From Methylorubrum suomiense (GTDB lineage Bacteria; Pseudomonadota; Alphaproteobacteria; Rhizobiales; Beijerinckiaceae), in assembly GCF_022179765.1 (NCBI RefSeq), contig NZ_BPRE01000012.1, forward strand, positions 62,001 through 126,000: 64,000 nucleotides of DNA, in the 5' to 3' direction. Positions 25,865 through 34,509 of this stretch are shown here, one piece after another. Below the pieces are notes generated by a model. The model searched no databases and was not told where the DNA came from. It was given only the letters and a program-made list of their open reading frames with translations. How positions within the stretch are numbered: position 1 is the first letter of the stretch; every line of letters starts with the position of its first letter. The translations under genes and the position numbers were made by a program.

Positions 25865-27343
25865 TCAATGGGCGGGCAGCGAGGCTCCGGGCTTGTCGTG
25901 CCGGCCGAAGCGCTCGACCAGCGTCGCGCTGGCCTCGTTGAGGCCGATCACCTCGACGGTCATTCCCTGGCGGCGCGCCTTCATGACGACCCGGTCGAGG
26001 GCGCCCACCGCCGAGATGTCCCAGAAATGGGCCGCGTGCACATCGATGACGAGGTGATCCACCGGCTCGCGGGCGTCGAGCGCCTCGGTGAAGGCACCGG
26101 CCGAGGCGAAGAAAACCTGTCCGCTGACCCGGTAGGTCCGGGTGCGCCCGTCCGGCGCGAGTTCGGACGTGACGCGGGCCATCCGCGAGACCTTGCCGGC
26201 GAAGAACACCCCCGACAGCAGCACGCCCACCAGCACGCCGATCGCCAGATCCCGGGTCGCGACCACGACGGCCACGGTGGCCAGCATCACCAGGGAGGAC
26301 GGCAGCGGGTTGGTGCGCAGTTCGAGGAGCGAGCGCCAGGAGAAGGTGTTGAGCGAGACCATGATCATCACCGCCGTCAGGGCCGCGACCGGCACGATGG
26401 CGAGCAGATCCTGCAACAGCACCAGCAGCACCAGCAGGAAGGCGCCAGCCACCAGCGTCGAGAGCCGGCCACGGGCCCCCGAGGAGACGTTGATGACCGA
26501 TTGCCCGATCATGGCGCAGCCGCCCATGCCGCCGAACGCCGCCGAGGCCATGTTGGCGAGCCCCTGTCCGACGCATTCGCGGTTCTTGGAACTGCCGGTG
26601 TCGGTCATGTCGTCGACGATCTGCGCCGTGAGCAGGCTCTCCAGGAGGCCGACCGCCGCGAGCGTGAGCGCGTAGGGCAGGATGATCCGCAGGGTCTCGA
26701 AGGTGAGCGGCACGTCGGGCAGCGCGAAGGACGGCAGCGCCGTCGGCAGGGCGCCGAGATGGGCGACGGTGCGCACGTCGAGCCCGAGCCAAGCGGTGAG
26801 CCCGGTCAGGACCACGATCGCGACCAGCGGCGAGGGCACCGCGCGGGTGATCCGGGGGACGCCGTAGATGATGGCGAGCCCGAGCGCGATCAGCCCGTAG
26901 GTGGCCGGACTGACGCCGATCAGTTCCGGCCATTGCGCCAGGAAGATCAGGATCGCGAGCGCGTTGACGAAACCGGTCATCACCGAGCGCGAGACGAAGC
27001 GCATCAGCCGCCCGAGCCGCATCAGGCCGGCCGCGATCTGGATCACGCCCATCAGGAGCGTGGCGGCGAACAGGTAGGACACGCCGTGATCGCGCACGAG
27101 ATCGACCATCACCACGGCGGTCGCGGCGGTGGCGGCCGAGATCATGGCCGGTCGCCCGCCCGCGAAGGCGATGACGATGGCGATGACGACGGAGGCGTAG
27201 AGGCCGACCTTCGGATCGACCCCGGCGATCACCGAGAAGCCGATTGCCTCCGGGATCAGGGCGAGGGCGACGACGATGCCCGACAGCGTGTCGGCCCAAG
27301 GCGAGCCGAGCCACGCGCGGGCGGCGTTCTTGACAGGGGACAT
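25865..27343 (-). CDS. SulP-family anion transporter with STAS domain
   Basis: 492 residues from ATG 27343. Members carry sulfate, bicarbonate or dicarboxylates across the inner membrane. The start follows the family pattern, SPWADTLSGIVVALALIPEA, with the TM1 signature; the second conserved block is ARGRLSTLVAGAFLLVLLVL and the segment TGSSKNRECVGQGLANM ... GCAMIGQSVINVSSG is the family centre. About 11-14 hydrophobic segments precede a cytoplasmic STAS domain at about 390-485 (HLVIDVHAAHFWDISAVGAL). The substrate cannot be told. The open frame extends far upstream, but family similarity begins at MSPVKNAARAWLG. It lies 185 bases downstream of the class III cyclase on the same strand. Confidence 0.9.
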   Translation of the reverse strand: MSPVKNAARAWLGSPWADTLSGIVVALALIPEAIGFSVIAGVDPKVGLYASVVIAIVIAFAGGRPAMISAATAATAVVMVDLVRDHGVSYLFAATLLMGVIQIAAGLMRLGRLMRFVSRSVMTGFVNALAILIFLAQWPELIGVSPATYGLIALGLAIIYGVPRITRAVPSPLVAIVVLTGLTAWLGLDVRTVAHLGALPTALPSFALPDVPLTFETLRIILPYALTLAAVGLLESLLTAQIVDDMTDTGSSKNRECVGQGLANMASAAFGGMGGCAMIGQSVINVSSGARGRLSTLVAGAFLLVLLVLLQDLLAIVPVAALTAVMIMVSLNTFSWRSLLELRTNPLPSSLVMLATVAVVVATRDLAIGVLVGVLLSGVFFAGKVSRMARVTSELAPDGRTRTYRVSGQVFFASAGAFTEALDAREPVDHLVIDVHAAHFWDISAVGALDRVVMKARRQGMTVEVIGLNEASATLVERFGRHDKPGASLPAH

Positions 27344-27528
27344 GAGAAAATTCCGCAGGGGGACGCGGCGCCGCACAGGAGGCGGGGCGATGGAGGCGTC
27401 TCGAATGCGTGATCCGGCGGATCGGCGGCCGGAAGAGCCACCCGGGCTTGCACCGGGTCCAGGCGAGTTCCTCGCTTCTAGAACGTCAGGTGCTGCGGTG
27501 CAACGAGGCTTGCGTCGAACGGTGCCGC

Positions 27529-28722
27529 TCAGGCGGAGGCTGCCGACCGTCCGGTCACGCCGACCGCAGGCTCCGGCCGCTTCGGCCACGGCGCATGGTC
27601 CGGCACCGACGGCTTGCGCTCGGCGTCGGCACGATGGCTTGGCGCGCCGGCCGTCATCGAAACCCGCACCTCCGCCAAGGCATGCACGGCCATCGTCTCG
27701 CTGCGGCCGCGCAGGTGATACGCGCCGAGCGCCTCGGCTTCGATTCCGTTGGGAAGGGTCGGCAGCCGGGACAGGACCGCATCCGAGACCAGCACGCTCC
27801 GCCCGGTTTCCCGGCACAGGCCCTCCAGCCGGGCGGTCGCGTTCATGACGTCACCGAAATAGGCGATCTTGTGCCGGTCGACGCCGACCTCCGCCGTCAC
27901 GACGCTGCCGCCGTGCAGGGCGGCGCGCAGCATGGGAACGAGGCCGAAGCGCGCGCGCCAGCGCTCCCGATCTCGGTCGAGGGTTTCGCGAATCGCGAAG
28001 ATGCAGGCGACGCAGCGCGCCCGCTCGATGCCCCGCATCAGCGGCCAGGAGACGATGACCTGATCGCCGATATAGTCGTCGACCTGGCCGCGATGGCGCC
28101 GCACCGGCTCGGCGATCGCGGCGAAAACGTCCTTCAGGAGTTCCTGGGCGGCGAGGTCGCCGTGCTGCTCCGCGTAGGCGGTCGAGCCGACGAGATCGAG
28201 GAACAGGAACACACGCTCCTCGCTGACCGGGCGGTGGTAGCGCCCGAGGACGAGGCTCGTGAAGGTCTCGCTGCCGATCAGATCACGCACCCGCAGGACG
28301 GCGACGATCAAAGCCGAGACCGCCAGCGCGAACGGGATCGTGTGAAGCTTCGGCGTGACGGCTTCCACAAAAGCCTTGTCCGCGATGCCCAGCGCCCAGA
28401 CGAGCGCGCCGGTCGCCGACATCGCCGCGACGATCAGGACGACCAAGCTGATCTCGGCGGCCGCGAAATAGGCCAGCGTCGGCAATTGCCGCAGGCGCCG
28501 GCTGTAGCGGCCCAGGAAGAGGCCGCGCTCATAGGCGATCACCAGCAGTCCGACACCCGTGCCGTAGAGAGCGCCGACGGGGTTTGGCCCATCGTGGAAC
28601 AGCACGCCGTGCAGCGCGCCGAACCCGGCGCTGACGGCGGCGATGGTCATCCAAAAGGCCGGGCTGCCATACGACATCGTCATCACCGGCTTGGGAGCGC
28701 TGCCGGACAGACGAGCCGACAA
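27529..28722 (-). CDS. Membrane-anchored class III adenylate/guanylate cyclase
   Basis: 397 residues. About five hydrophobic segments lie in the first 170 residues (for example FWMTIAAVSAGFGALHGVLF and AAEISLVVLIVAAM), followed by a cyclase homology domain at about 185-365. Metal-binding aspartates are in FLFLDLVGSTAYAEQHGD and DDYIGDQVIVSWP; the transition-state Asn and Arg are in YFGDVMNATARLEG. The lysine that usually selects adenine (K-x-x-G-D) is replaced by Asp (D-Y-I-G-D), so whether the product is cAMP or something else is open. The likely start is 28722; ATG 28683 (MTMSYGSPAFW) is an alternative. It precedes the SulP gene and could form a unit with it. Confidence 0.85.
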   Translation of the reverse strand: MSARLSGSAPKPVMTMSYGSPAFWMTIAAVSAGFGALHGVLFHDGPNPVGALYGTGVGLLVIAYERGLFLGRYSRRLRQLPTLAYFAAAEISLVVLIVAAMSATGALVWALGIADKAFVEAVTPKLHTIPFALAVSALIVAVLRVRDLIGSETFTSLVLGRYHRPVSEERVFLFLDLVGSTAYAEQHGDLAAQELLKDVFAAIAEPVRRHRGQVDDYIGDQVIVSWPLMRGIERARCVACIFAIRETLDRDRERWRARFGLVPMLRAALHGGSVVTAEVGVDRHKIAYFGDVMNATARLEGLCRETGRSVLVSDAVLSRLPTLPNGIEAEALGAYHLRGRSETMAVHALAEVRVSMTAGAPSHRADAERKPSVPDHAPWPKRPEPAVGVTGRSAASA

Positions 28723-28883
28723 TCGCGGCGGCAGCGTGATGCCCGGAAACTTTCCGATGCACGGTTTCGACTGTCGTGCGCTACCGCACAGAATGCGAAT
28801 ACCCGTGACATTTGCAGAATTGCGTCACAGATTGTGTTCCGGCCGCGGCGGATCATCGATCTCCGGCCGAGCCGCGGGACCAA

Positions 28884-29600
28884 TTACCGCAAGAAACTTA
28901 CCGCCACCGGCACCAGCACGGCGGTCAGGAAGGCGTTCAGTCCCATGGCGATGCCGGCGAAAGTGCCGGCGACCTCGCTGACCTGAAAAGCGCGGGCCGT
29001 GCCGAGGCCGTGGGCGGCGAGCCCCGCTGCGAAGCCGCGGGCGCGCATGTCCTCGATGCGGAGCAGGCGCATCAGCGGCGTGACGATCACGGCACCGGCC
29101 ATGCCGGTCATCATCACGAGCACGGCGGCGAGGGTCGGATCGCCGCCGAGCGCCTCGACGATGCCCATGGCGACGCCCGTCGTCACCGATTTCGGGGCCA
29201 TGGCCAGCATCACCTCGTAGGGGATGCCGGCGAGGGTCGCGAAGACGAGGGCCGAGCCCATCGCCGTGACGCAGCCGACGACGAGGGCGGCCCCCATCGG
29301 CAGCAAGGCGCGCATCACCGTCTCGCGGCGCTCGTAGAGCGGCACGGCGAGGGCGACGGTGGCGGGACCGAGCAGGAAATGGACGAACTGCGCGCCCTGA
29401 AAATAGGTCGGATAGGGCGTGCCGGTGGCGAGGAGCACCAGCGCGATCATCCAGACCGAGTGGATCACCGGGTTGGCGATGGGGTGGCGCCCGGCGGCCT
29501 GAAACAGCCGGTCGGCCACGGCATAGGCCAGCAGCGTCACCGTCAGCCACAGCAGCGGCGTGCGGCTGAGATAGACCCAGAGGGCGAAGTCGCCGCTCAT
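28884..29600 (-). CDS. lrgB: LrgB/CidB-family membrane protein
   Basis: 238 residues, strongly hydrophobic, with the LrgB family features GTPYPTYFQGAQFVHFLLGP, ALAVPLYERRETV, the conserved core AMAPKSVTTGVAMGIVEALG, and AAHGLGTARAFQ near the C-terminus. LrgA/LrgB pairs act like antiholin/holin-type or small-metabolite (pyruvate, glycolate) transport proteins depending on the species; plant PLGG1, a fusion of both, carries glycolate and glycerate. Its start overlaps the lrgA stop (ATGA), so the two are translationally coupled. Confidence 0.92.
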   Translation of the reverse strand: MSGDFALWVYLSRTPLLWLTVTLLAYAVADRLFQAAGRHPIANPVIHSVWMIALVLLATGTPYPTYFQGAQFVHFLLGPATVALAVPLYERRETVMRALLPMGAALVVGCVTAMGSALVFATLAGIPYEVMLAMAPKSVTTGVAMGIVEALGGDPTLAAVLVMMTGMAGAVIVTPLMRLLRIEDMRARGFAAGLAAHGLGTARAFQVSEVAGTFAGIAMGLNAFLTAVLVPVAVSFLR

Positions 29601-29998
29601 GGCGCTTCAGGCTTCCGCCGGGCCATCAGGCGCGAGACCGCGACGAAGGTCAGCACCGTGGTGACGAGGGTCAGGGTCACGGAGAGACACAGCACGATGG
29701 CCAGCGCGATTCCGTGGCTCGCCAGGACGTCGAGCTTGCCGACGATGCCTACCGCGGCCGGCACGAACATGATCGAGAGATGGGCGAGCAGCCCCTTGGC
29801 CGTGTTCTCCAGCCCGCCATCGACCAAGGGCGGCGGCAACAGGCGATGGGAGGCCGGGCGCCACCGGTCGCGCAGGACCAGAAAGGCCAGCAGCAGCGCC
29901 ATGCCGATGACCGGTCCCGGCACCGGCACGCCGACGGCGCGGGCGCAGGCCTCGCCGAGGAGCTGCGCCAGCAGGATCAGGGTCAGGCCGACGATCAT
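29597..29998 (-). CDS. lrgA: LrgA/CidA-family membrane protein
   Basis: 133 residues from ATG 29998, four hydrophobic segments. Family features are LLAQLLGEACARAVGVPVPG followed by PVIGMALLLAFLVLRDRW, and GLLAHLSIMFVPAAVGIVG. The upstream open frame has no similarity, so the start at MIVGLTLILLAQ is preferred. It forms a two-gene unit with lrgB, overlapping by four bases. The substrate is unknown; see lrgB. Confidence 0.9.
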   Translation of the reverse strand: MIVGLTLILLAQLLGEACARAVGVPVPGPVIGMALLLAFLVLRDRWRPASHRLLPPPLVDGGLENTAKGLLAHLSIMFVPAAVGIVGKLDVLASHGIALAIVLCLSVTLTLVTTVLTFVAVSRLMARRKPEAP

Positions 29999-30041
29999 CG
30001 CGCCCGCTCCCGGCGATGAGCCATGATCATCGTCGTCGGTC

Positions 30042-30521
30042 TCAGGCGAGGGCGGCCGCGCCGCCGCTCTGGGCACGCCGCCGGGCGGCGTGGATGCCGT
30101 CCTCGTCGAAGCCCAGGAGCTTGCCGAGCCGCCAGACCAACGCCTCCTCGAATTCATGCACCGTGCCGTCGGCGCCCGCGACCGACCAGGCCATGGCGAG
30201 CAGCCGCTCGCGCTGCTCGGGGGCGCCGTCCTCGCCGATCAGCTCGACGAGGCTCGTCAGGTCGCGGGTCTGCGCGTCGAAGACGGAGGCGCGCTCGATC
30301 AGGGCCGCCGCCTCCGCGTCGCTGGCGGCGTAGCGCCCGCGCACGAGGCGGACCAGCCGCTCGAACTCGGCGGCGTCGAGCACCCCGTCGGCGCGGGCGA
30401 CATGGACGAGGAGCGCGGTCGCGGCGAGGTGCTCCTCGCTGCCGTCCGGCGGCGGCTCGGTCTCGGGCGGCAGGCCGAAGGCGGCGGAGGCGTAGGCGAA
30501 AAGGCGGGACAACATGGCCAT
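30042..30521 (-). CDS. TerB-like (tellurite resistance / DjlA N-terminal) domain protein
   Basis: 159 residues from ATG 30521 (MAMLSRLFAYASAAFG). The all-helical TerB-like fold is visible as AATALLVHVARADGVLDAAE, then GEDGAPEQRERLLAMAWSV and AGADGTVHEFEEALVWRLGK with two acidic helix-loop patterns (ARADG and AGADG) typical of the family. TerB proteins are acidic, can bind metal, and associate with membranes or stress complexes; a specific role cannot be given. It lies downstream of modC, 79 bases away on the same strand, but a functional tie is unproven. A second, different TerB-like gene is at 53761. Confidence 0.82.
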   Translation of the reverse strand: MAMLSRLFAYASAAFGLPPETEPPPDGSEEHLAATALLVHVARADGVLDAAEFERLVRLVRGRYAASDAEAAALIERASVFDAQTRDLTSLVELIGEDGAPEQRERLLAMAWSVAGADGTVHEFEEALVWRLGKLLGFDEDGIHAARRRAQSGGAAALA

Positions 30522-30599
30522 AACGGAATGCTCGTAACCCATTCCATCGCGCTGCGGGAGAGTTGCCGCGTCGGACCGCGGATCGATCCCGGATCGGCG

Positions 30600-31706
30600 T
30601 CAGATCTCGATGCGCCCGCCCGGGGCGCTCAGGCCGGGGGCGAGGCCCGCATCCAGGGCGACGCTCTTGACGATGGCGTGGACGGACCGGCCGACCGCGA
30701 GGTCGAGATCGCGGGCCGAGCCGCGGGTGAGCCGGGCGAGCAGGATCGCCTCCCCGCAGGCGACCTCGACGAGACAGGCGGCGCCCTCCTCCCGCAGGCC
30801 CGCGACGCGGCCGGGCAGCACATTGCGGGCGCTTAAGGAGCGCGGCGCCTCGGTGGCCAGCAGGACGTCGCGGGCGGGCAGGCGCAGGTTCAGCCGCCGG
30901 CCCGTGGGGAGCGCCAGGAGGGGCACGTCGAGCGTGCCGGCCGGGCCGACGAGCCGGGTCAGGCCGGCGTCGGGATCGTGCGCCGTCACCGTCATGGCGA
31001 GCACGCTGCCGGCCTCCGCGCCATCGGGGATCAGGTCGGACCGGCGCAGCACCGCATCGACCGATCCCTGGCCGACGACGCGGCCCCCCTCCAAGACCAC
31101 CACCGTCGAGGCGAGGCGGGCGACTTCGGCGACCGAGTGGCTGACATAGACGATCGGCAGCCCGGCCTCGTCGCGCAGCCGCTCGATATAGGGCAGGATC
31201 TCGCGCTTGCGGGCCTCGTCGAGGGCCGAGAGCGGTTCGTCCATGAGCAGCAGCCGCGGGCGCGCCAGCAGGGCCCGGCCGATGGCGACGCGCTGGCGCT
31301 CGCCCCCCGACAGACCGGCCGGGCGCCGCTCGAGCAGCGCCACGATGCCGAGAAGCTCCGCCACCGCCTCCAGCGACGGGCCACCCTGTCCACGGGAGAA
31401 GAGCCGGCCGAAGCGCAGATTCTGCCGAACGGAAAGATGCGGCAGCAGCCGCGCCTCCTGGAACACGCAGCCGATCCGGCGGCGATGCACCGGGACCCGC
31501 ACGCCCCGATCCGTATCGAGCAGGACCGTGCCGTCGACGACGATGCGCCCCCGCTGCGGTTGGGCGAGGCCGGCGATCAGGTCGATCACCGTGGTCTTGC
31601 CCGAGCCGGAGCGGCCGAACAGGGCGGTGAGCCCGGCGCCCGCCGTGAAGGTGACCTCCAGCGAGAAGGTGTCGCGATGGAGCGTGACGTCCACGTCGAT
31701 CGTCAC
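30600..31706 (-). CDS. modC: Molybdate ABC transporter ATP-binding protein ModC
   Basis: 368 residues from a GTG start. Nucleotide-binding domain with Walker A LFGRSGSGKTTVIDLIAGL, signature LSGGERQRVAIGRALLARP and Walker B LLLMDEPLSALDEARK, plus switch histidine in VYVSHSVAEVARLA. The C-terminal ~75 residues form the TOBE/MOP domain of ModC (LSARNVLPGRVAGLREEG), which binds molybdate and lets it regulate the transporter. It should work with ModB and ModA, encoded to the right on the same strand but separated by an oppositely oriented glutathione transferase gene. Confidence 0.94.
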   Translation of the reverse strand: MTIDVDVTLHRDTFSLEVTFTAGAGLTALFGRSGSGKTTVIDLIAGLAQPQRGRIVVDGTVLLDTDRGVRVPVHRRRIGCVFQEARLLPHLSVRQNLRFGRLFSRGQGGPSLEAVAELLGIVALLERRPAGLSGGERQRVAIGRALLARPRLLLMDEPLSALDEARKREILPYIERLRDEAGLPIVYVSHSVAEVARLASTVVVLEGGRVVGQGSVDAVLRRSDLIPDGAEAGSVLAMTVTAHDPDAGLTRLVGPAGTLDVPLLALPTGRRLNLRLPARDVLLATEAPRSLSARNVLPGRVAGLREEGAACLVEVACGEAILLARLTRGSARDLDLAVGRSVHAIVKSVALDAGLAPGLSAPGGRIEI

Positions 31707-31763
31707 GGGCTAAGGGCTCCACGGCGCGGTTGCGGCGTTGTCGGCGGGACACGAGGAGACCCG

Positions 31764-32420
31764 ATGATCACCGTCCATCACTTGGAGAACAGCCGCTCGC
31801 AGCGGGTGCTGTGGCTGCTCGAAGAACTCGGGACCGCCTATACGGTGAAGCGCTACGAGCGGGACCCGGCGACGATGCGGGCGCCGCGGGAGCTGCGCGC
31901 CATCCATCCCCTGGGTAAGTCGCCCGTGATCGAGGCGGACGGCCGGATCGTCGCGGAGACCGGGGCGATCGTCGAATTCCTGACCGAACGGGCGGGCGGT
32001 GCCTTGGTGCCGGCGCAGGGCAGCGCGGAGCGCGCCCGCTACACCTACTACCTTCACTATGCCGAGGGCTCGGCGATGCCGCCGCTGCTCCTCAAACTCG
32101 TCTTCTCCCGGCTGGCTCCCGGTAGCCCCGCCCTGCTCCGTCCGCTGGTTCGGGCGATCGCCGGGAAGGTTACGGACGGTTTCGTCGATCCGGAGCTGCG
32201 TCGGCACGCAGCGTATTGGGAAACGGAACTCGCCGAGCGCCCCTATTTCTGCGGGCCGGATTTCACCGCGGCCGACATCATGATGAGCTTCCCCCTCGAA
32301 GCCTTCGCCGCACGCGGCACCGGCGCGGGGCCGCGGGTGACGGATTGGCTTGCCCGCATCCATGCGCGCCCGGCCTATGGCCGCGCGCTCGCGCGGGGCG
32401 GAGCCTATACCTACGCCTGA
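31764..32420 (+). CDS. Glutathione S-transferase family protein
   Basis: 218 residues. Thioredoxin-like N-terminal domain beginning ITVHHLENSRSQRVLWLLEE, with the cis-Pro segment GKSPVIEADGRIVAETGAI that holds glutathione, then an all-helical C-terminal domain containing the conserved PYFCGPDFTAADIMMSFPLE. It resembles the fungal-type/bacterial GSTs that act on small electrophiles; the substrate is unknown. The start ATG at 31764 has GAGGAG just upstream. It sits on the opposite strand between modC and modB, splitting an otherwise standard modABC cluster. Confidence 0.9.
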   Translation: MITVHHLENSRSQRVLWLLEELGTAYTVKRYERDPATMRAPRELRAIHPLGKSPVIEADGRIVAETGAIVEFLTERAGGALVPAQGSAERARYTYYLHYAEGSAMPPLLLKLVFSRLAPGSPALLRPLVRAIAGKVTDGFVDPELRRHAAYWETELAERPYFCGPDFTAADIMMSFPLEAFAARGTGAGPRVTDWLARIHARPAYGRALARGGAYTYA

Positions 32421-32437
32421 TCGCGATGCGCGCCGCA

Positions 32438-33139
32438 TCAGCCCGCCCCCAGCCGCCGGCTCATGCGCCGCGCCAGCCATTCGGACGCGACCAGGGCCAG
32501 CATCGAGACCGCCACGGAGACGAGGATGAGACGGAGCGCGGCCCCCTCCCCGCCCGGCACCTGGGTCAGGGTGTAAATCGCCGAGGGCAGGGTTTGGGTC
32601 TCGCCGGGGATGTTCGAGACGAAGGTGATCGTCGCGCCGAACTCGCCCATCGCCTTGGCGAAGGCCAGCACCGCTCCGGCAAGGCAGCCGGGCAGGCTCA
32701 GCGGCAGGGTAACGAGCAGAAACACCAGCGACGGCGACGCTCCCAGGGTGCCCGCCGCCTGTTCCAGCTTGCCGTCCACGGCCTCGATCGAGAGCCGCAT
32801 CGCCCGGACCATCAGCGGAAAGCCCATCACGGCGCAGGCGAGCGCCGCCCCGGTCCAGCGGAAGGAGAACACGATGCCGATCTCCGCGAGCCACGCGCCG
32901 AACACGCCCCTGCGCCCGAAGCCGAGCAGCAGCAGGTAGCCGGTCACGACCGGAGGGAGGATCAGTGGTAGATGCACCAGCCCGTCGAGCAGCGCGTGAC
33001 CGGGGAAGCGCCGGCGCGCCAGCAGCCACGCGACGAGAAGGCCGAGCGGCAGGCTGCACAGGGTCGCTACCGACGCGACCTTGAGGGAGAGGAAGAGCGC
33101 CGTCACCTCGTCCGGGGTGAGACCGAGCCCGCTCAGCAC
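32438..33139 (-). CDS. modB: Molybdate ABC transporter permease ModB
   Basis: 233 residues from a GTG start, six hydrophobic segments. Features are the N-terminal GLTPDEVTALFLSLKVASVA, the segment PLILPPVVTGYLLLLGFGRR, and the EAA-type ATPase-coupling loop EQAAGTLGASPSLVFLLVTL with FAKAMGEFGATITFVSNIPG, typical of ModB. It forms the inner-membrane channel for molybdate. It follows modA by 22 bases. The ATPase gene modC is on the same strand beyond the inserted GST gene. Confidence 0.94.
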   Translation of the reverse strand: MLSGLGLTPDEVTALFLSLKVASVATLCSLPLGLLVAWLLARRRFPGHALLDGLVHLPLILPPVVTGYLLLLGFGRRGVFGAWLAEIGIVFSFRWTGAALACAVMGFPLMVRAMRLSIEAVDGKLEQAAGTLGASPSLVFLLVTLPLSLPGCLAGAVLAFAKAMGEFGATITFVSNIPGETQTLPSAIYTLTQVPGGEGAALRLILVSVAVSMLALVASEWLARRMSRRLGAG

Positions 33140-33161
33140 GGCGCGGTCAGCCGTCGCGCGC

Positions 33162-33974
33162 TCAGGAACGCTTCTCCGTGCCGATCACGACGAAGCCCTG
33201 GCGTTCGAAGAACGGCCGGGCGGCCGGGCTGCGCAGATAGCTCAGGAAGGCCGCGCCGTCGGCGTTGCGGGACTCCTTGGTGAGCGCCGCCGGATAGACG
33301 ATGGGCGGATGGCTGCCCTCGGGAAACGTCGCCACCACGTCGACGCTCGGATCACTCGCCGCGTCGGTGGCGTAGACGATGCCGAGCGGTGCCTCGCCGC
33401 GGGAGACGAGCAACAGGGCAGCACGGACGTTCTCGGCCTGGGCGACCTGTGACTTCACGCCGTCCCACGCGCCGAGCTTTTCCAGCGCCGCCTTCCCGTA
33501 CTTGCCCGCCGGCACCGCTTCGACATTGCCCATGGCGAGCCGCCCGCCGGCCAGGGCCTTGGCGAGGTCGACGCCCGGTTCCAGGGGGATCTTGGTGTTC
33601 GCCCCCTTCGGCGCCACCAGCACGATCGCGTTGCGCAGGAGGTTGGTGCGGGTCTCGGGGCGAATGGTGCCGTTCTTCTCGGCATAGTCCATCCAGGCCA
33701 GATCGGCCGAGAAGAACAGGTCGGCGGGTGCCCCCGACTCGATCTGCTTGGCCAGCGCATTGGAGCCCGCATAGGAGAGCCGGCTGGTCTTGCCGGTCTC
33801 CTTGGTCCAGGCCGCACTGGCCTCGTCGAGGGCATTCTTCAGGCTGGCGGCGGCGAAGACGACCACGGGCTCCTCGGCCCGCGCCGGGAGGGCCGCCGAC
33901 ACTGCTCCCGCGGCGAGGGCGAGAGCGAGGCCGGCGATCCAGGCGCGGCGGGGGCGGGATACGGTCACGGCCAT
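33162..33974 (-). CDS. modA: Periplasmic molybdate-binding protein ModA
   Basis: 270 residues. Signal peptide RAWIAGLALALAAGAVSAAL with cleavage near ARAEE, then VVVFAAASLKNALDEASAAW, the classic ModA start in which the serine binds the oxyanion. Later conserved blocks are YAGSNALAKQIESGAPADLF, FSADLAWMDYAEK and the C-terminal DGAAFLSYLRSPAARPFFER. It captures molybdate or tungstate in the periplasm and hands it to ModB. First gene of the mod set. Confidence 0.95.
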   Translation of the reverse strand: MAVTVSRPRRAWIAGLALALAAGAVSAALPARAEEPVVVFAAASLKNALDEASAAWTKETGKTSRLSYAGSNALAKQIESGAPADLFFSADLAWMDYAEKNGTIRPETRTNLLRNAIVLVAPKGANTKIPLEPGVDLAKALAGGRLAMGNVEAVPAGKYGKAALEKLGAWDGVKSQVAQAENVRAALLLVSRGEAPLGIVYATDAASDPSVDVVATFPEGSHPPIVYPAALTKESRNADGAAFLSYLRSPAARPFFERQGFVVIGTEKRS

Positions 33975-34064
33975 GATCTCCGAGGGCCGCCGTGGCGGCG
34001 ACCCGCAAGCGCTATAGCCGAATGGGAACGACGCTGCCAGGGCCGAGCGGCAGCGCCCCGTGTG

Positions 34065-34235
34065 TCAGCTGTTGTCCGGCCCGGTGGCGGAAGGCTCCGG
34101 CTCGCCGGCGGTGAAGCCCTCGAGCCAGTCCAGGCTCTGCTGCGAGCCGGCCTCGTAGGGGTTGGCGGAATCGGGCTTGCCTTGCGCCTTGGCGGCCCGG
34201 CCCTCGTCGTAGATCGTCCGCGACACCACAGCCAT
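34065..34235 (-). CDS. Small Rmf-like protein
   Basis: 56 residues, MAVVSRTIYDEGRAAKAQGK and then NPYEAGSQQSLDWLEGF. The pattern of Gly, Asn-Pro-Tyr and Trp-x-x-Gly recalls the ribosome modulation factor family of very small basic proteins, but this one is more acidic toward the C-terminus and the match is only by eye. The start is well supported: AAGGACG lies eight bases upstream of ATG 34235. Stands alone between modA and prmA. Confidence 0.55.
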   Translation of the reverse strand: MAVVSRTIYDEGRAAKAQGKPDSANPYEAGSQQSLDWLEGFTAGEPEPSATGPDNS

Positions 34236-34308
34236 GAGTTCGTCCTTTCGAAGGGAGGGTCCGGCCGACAAGCCGGTTCGGCGCGGGGAGTTCCGTTGTA
34301 GCCCCGTC

Positions 34309-34509
34309 TCAGGCAGCGGAAGTCGGATCCTCCCCCGGCCGCGTTTCGGCCCGATGGAGTCGGCTGAGCAGCACGAGCAACGAACCCGGCAACGGGGCCT
34401 CCAGGGCGCCGGTATCGAGGATCGGTGACCGCTCGGTGCGACGGCGGTCGGGCCGAGGCTCCTGCTTGACCACGATTGGCGGGCGGCGGCGGGTGGGTTT
34501 GGGTGTCAT
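34309..34509 (-). CDS. Possible small basic protein
   Basis: A 66-codon frame from ATG 34509 starts TPKPTRRRPPIVVKQEPRPD, is very rich in Arg and Pro, and ends in a short hydrophobic patch (GSLLVLLSRLHRAE). No family recognised. It may be a real small gene between the Rmf-like gene and prmA, or noise; the absence of homologous features makes it doubtful. Confidence 0.3.
   Translation of the reverse strand: MTPKPTRRRPPIVVKQEPRPDRRRTERSPILDTGALEAPLPGSLLVLLSRLHRAETRPGEDPTSAA

Noticed and set aside
25832..27412. Long plus-strand frame opposite the SulP gene
   Set aside because: Composition typical of antisense frames (His/Asp/Gln/Arg-rich) and the opposite strand encodes a clear transporter.
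33975..34060. ModE site or molybdenum-cofactor riboswitch upstream of modA
   Set aside because: Only a weak GCTATAG-like match and no conserved riboswitch core can be seen.
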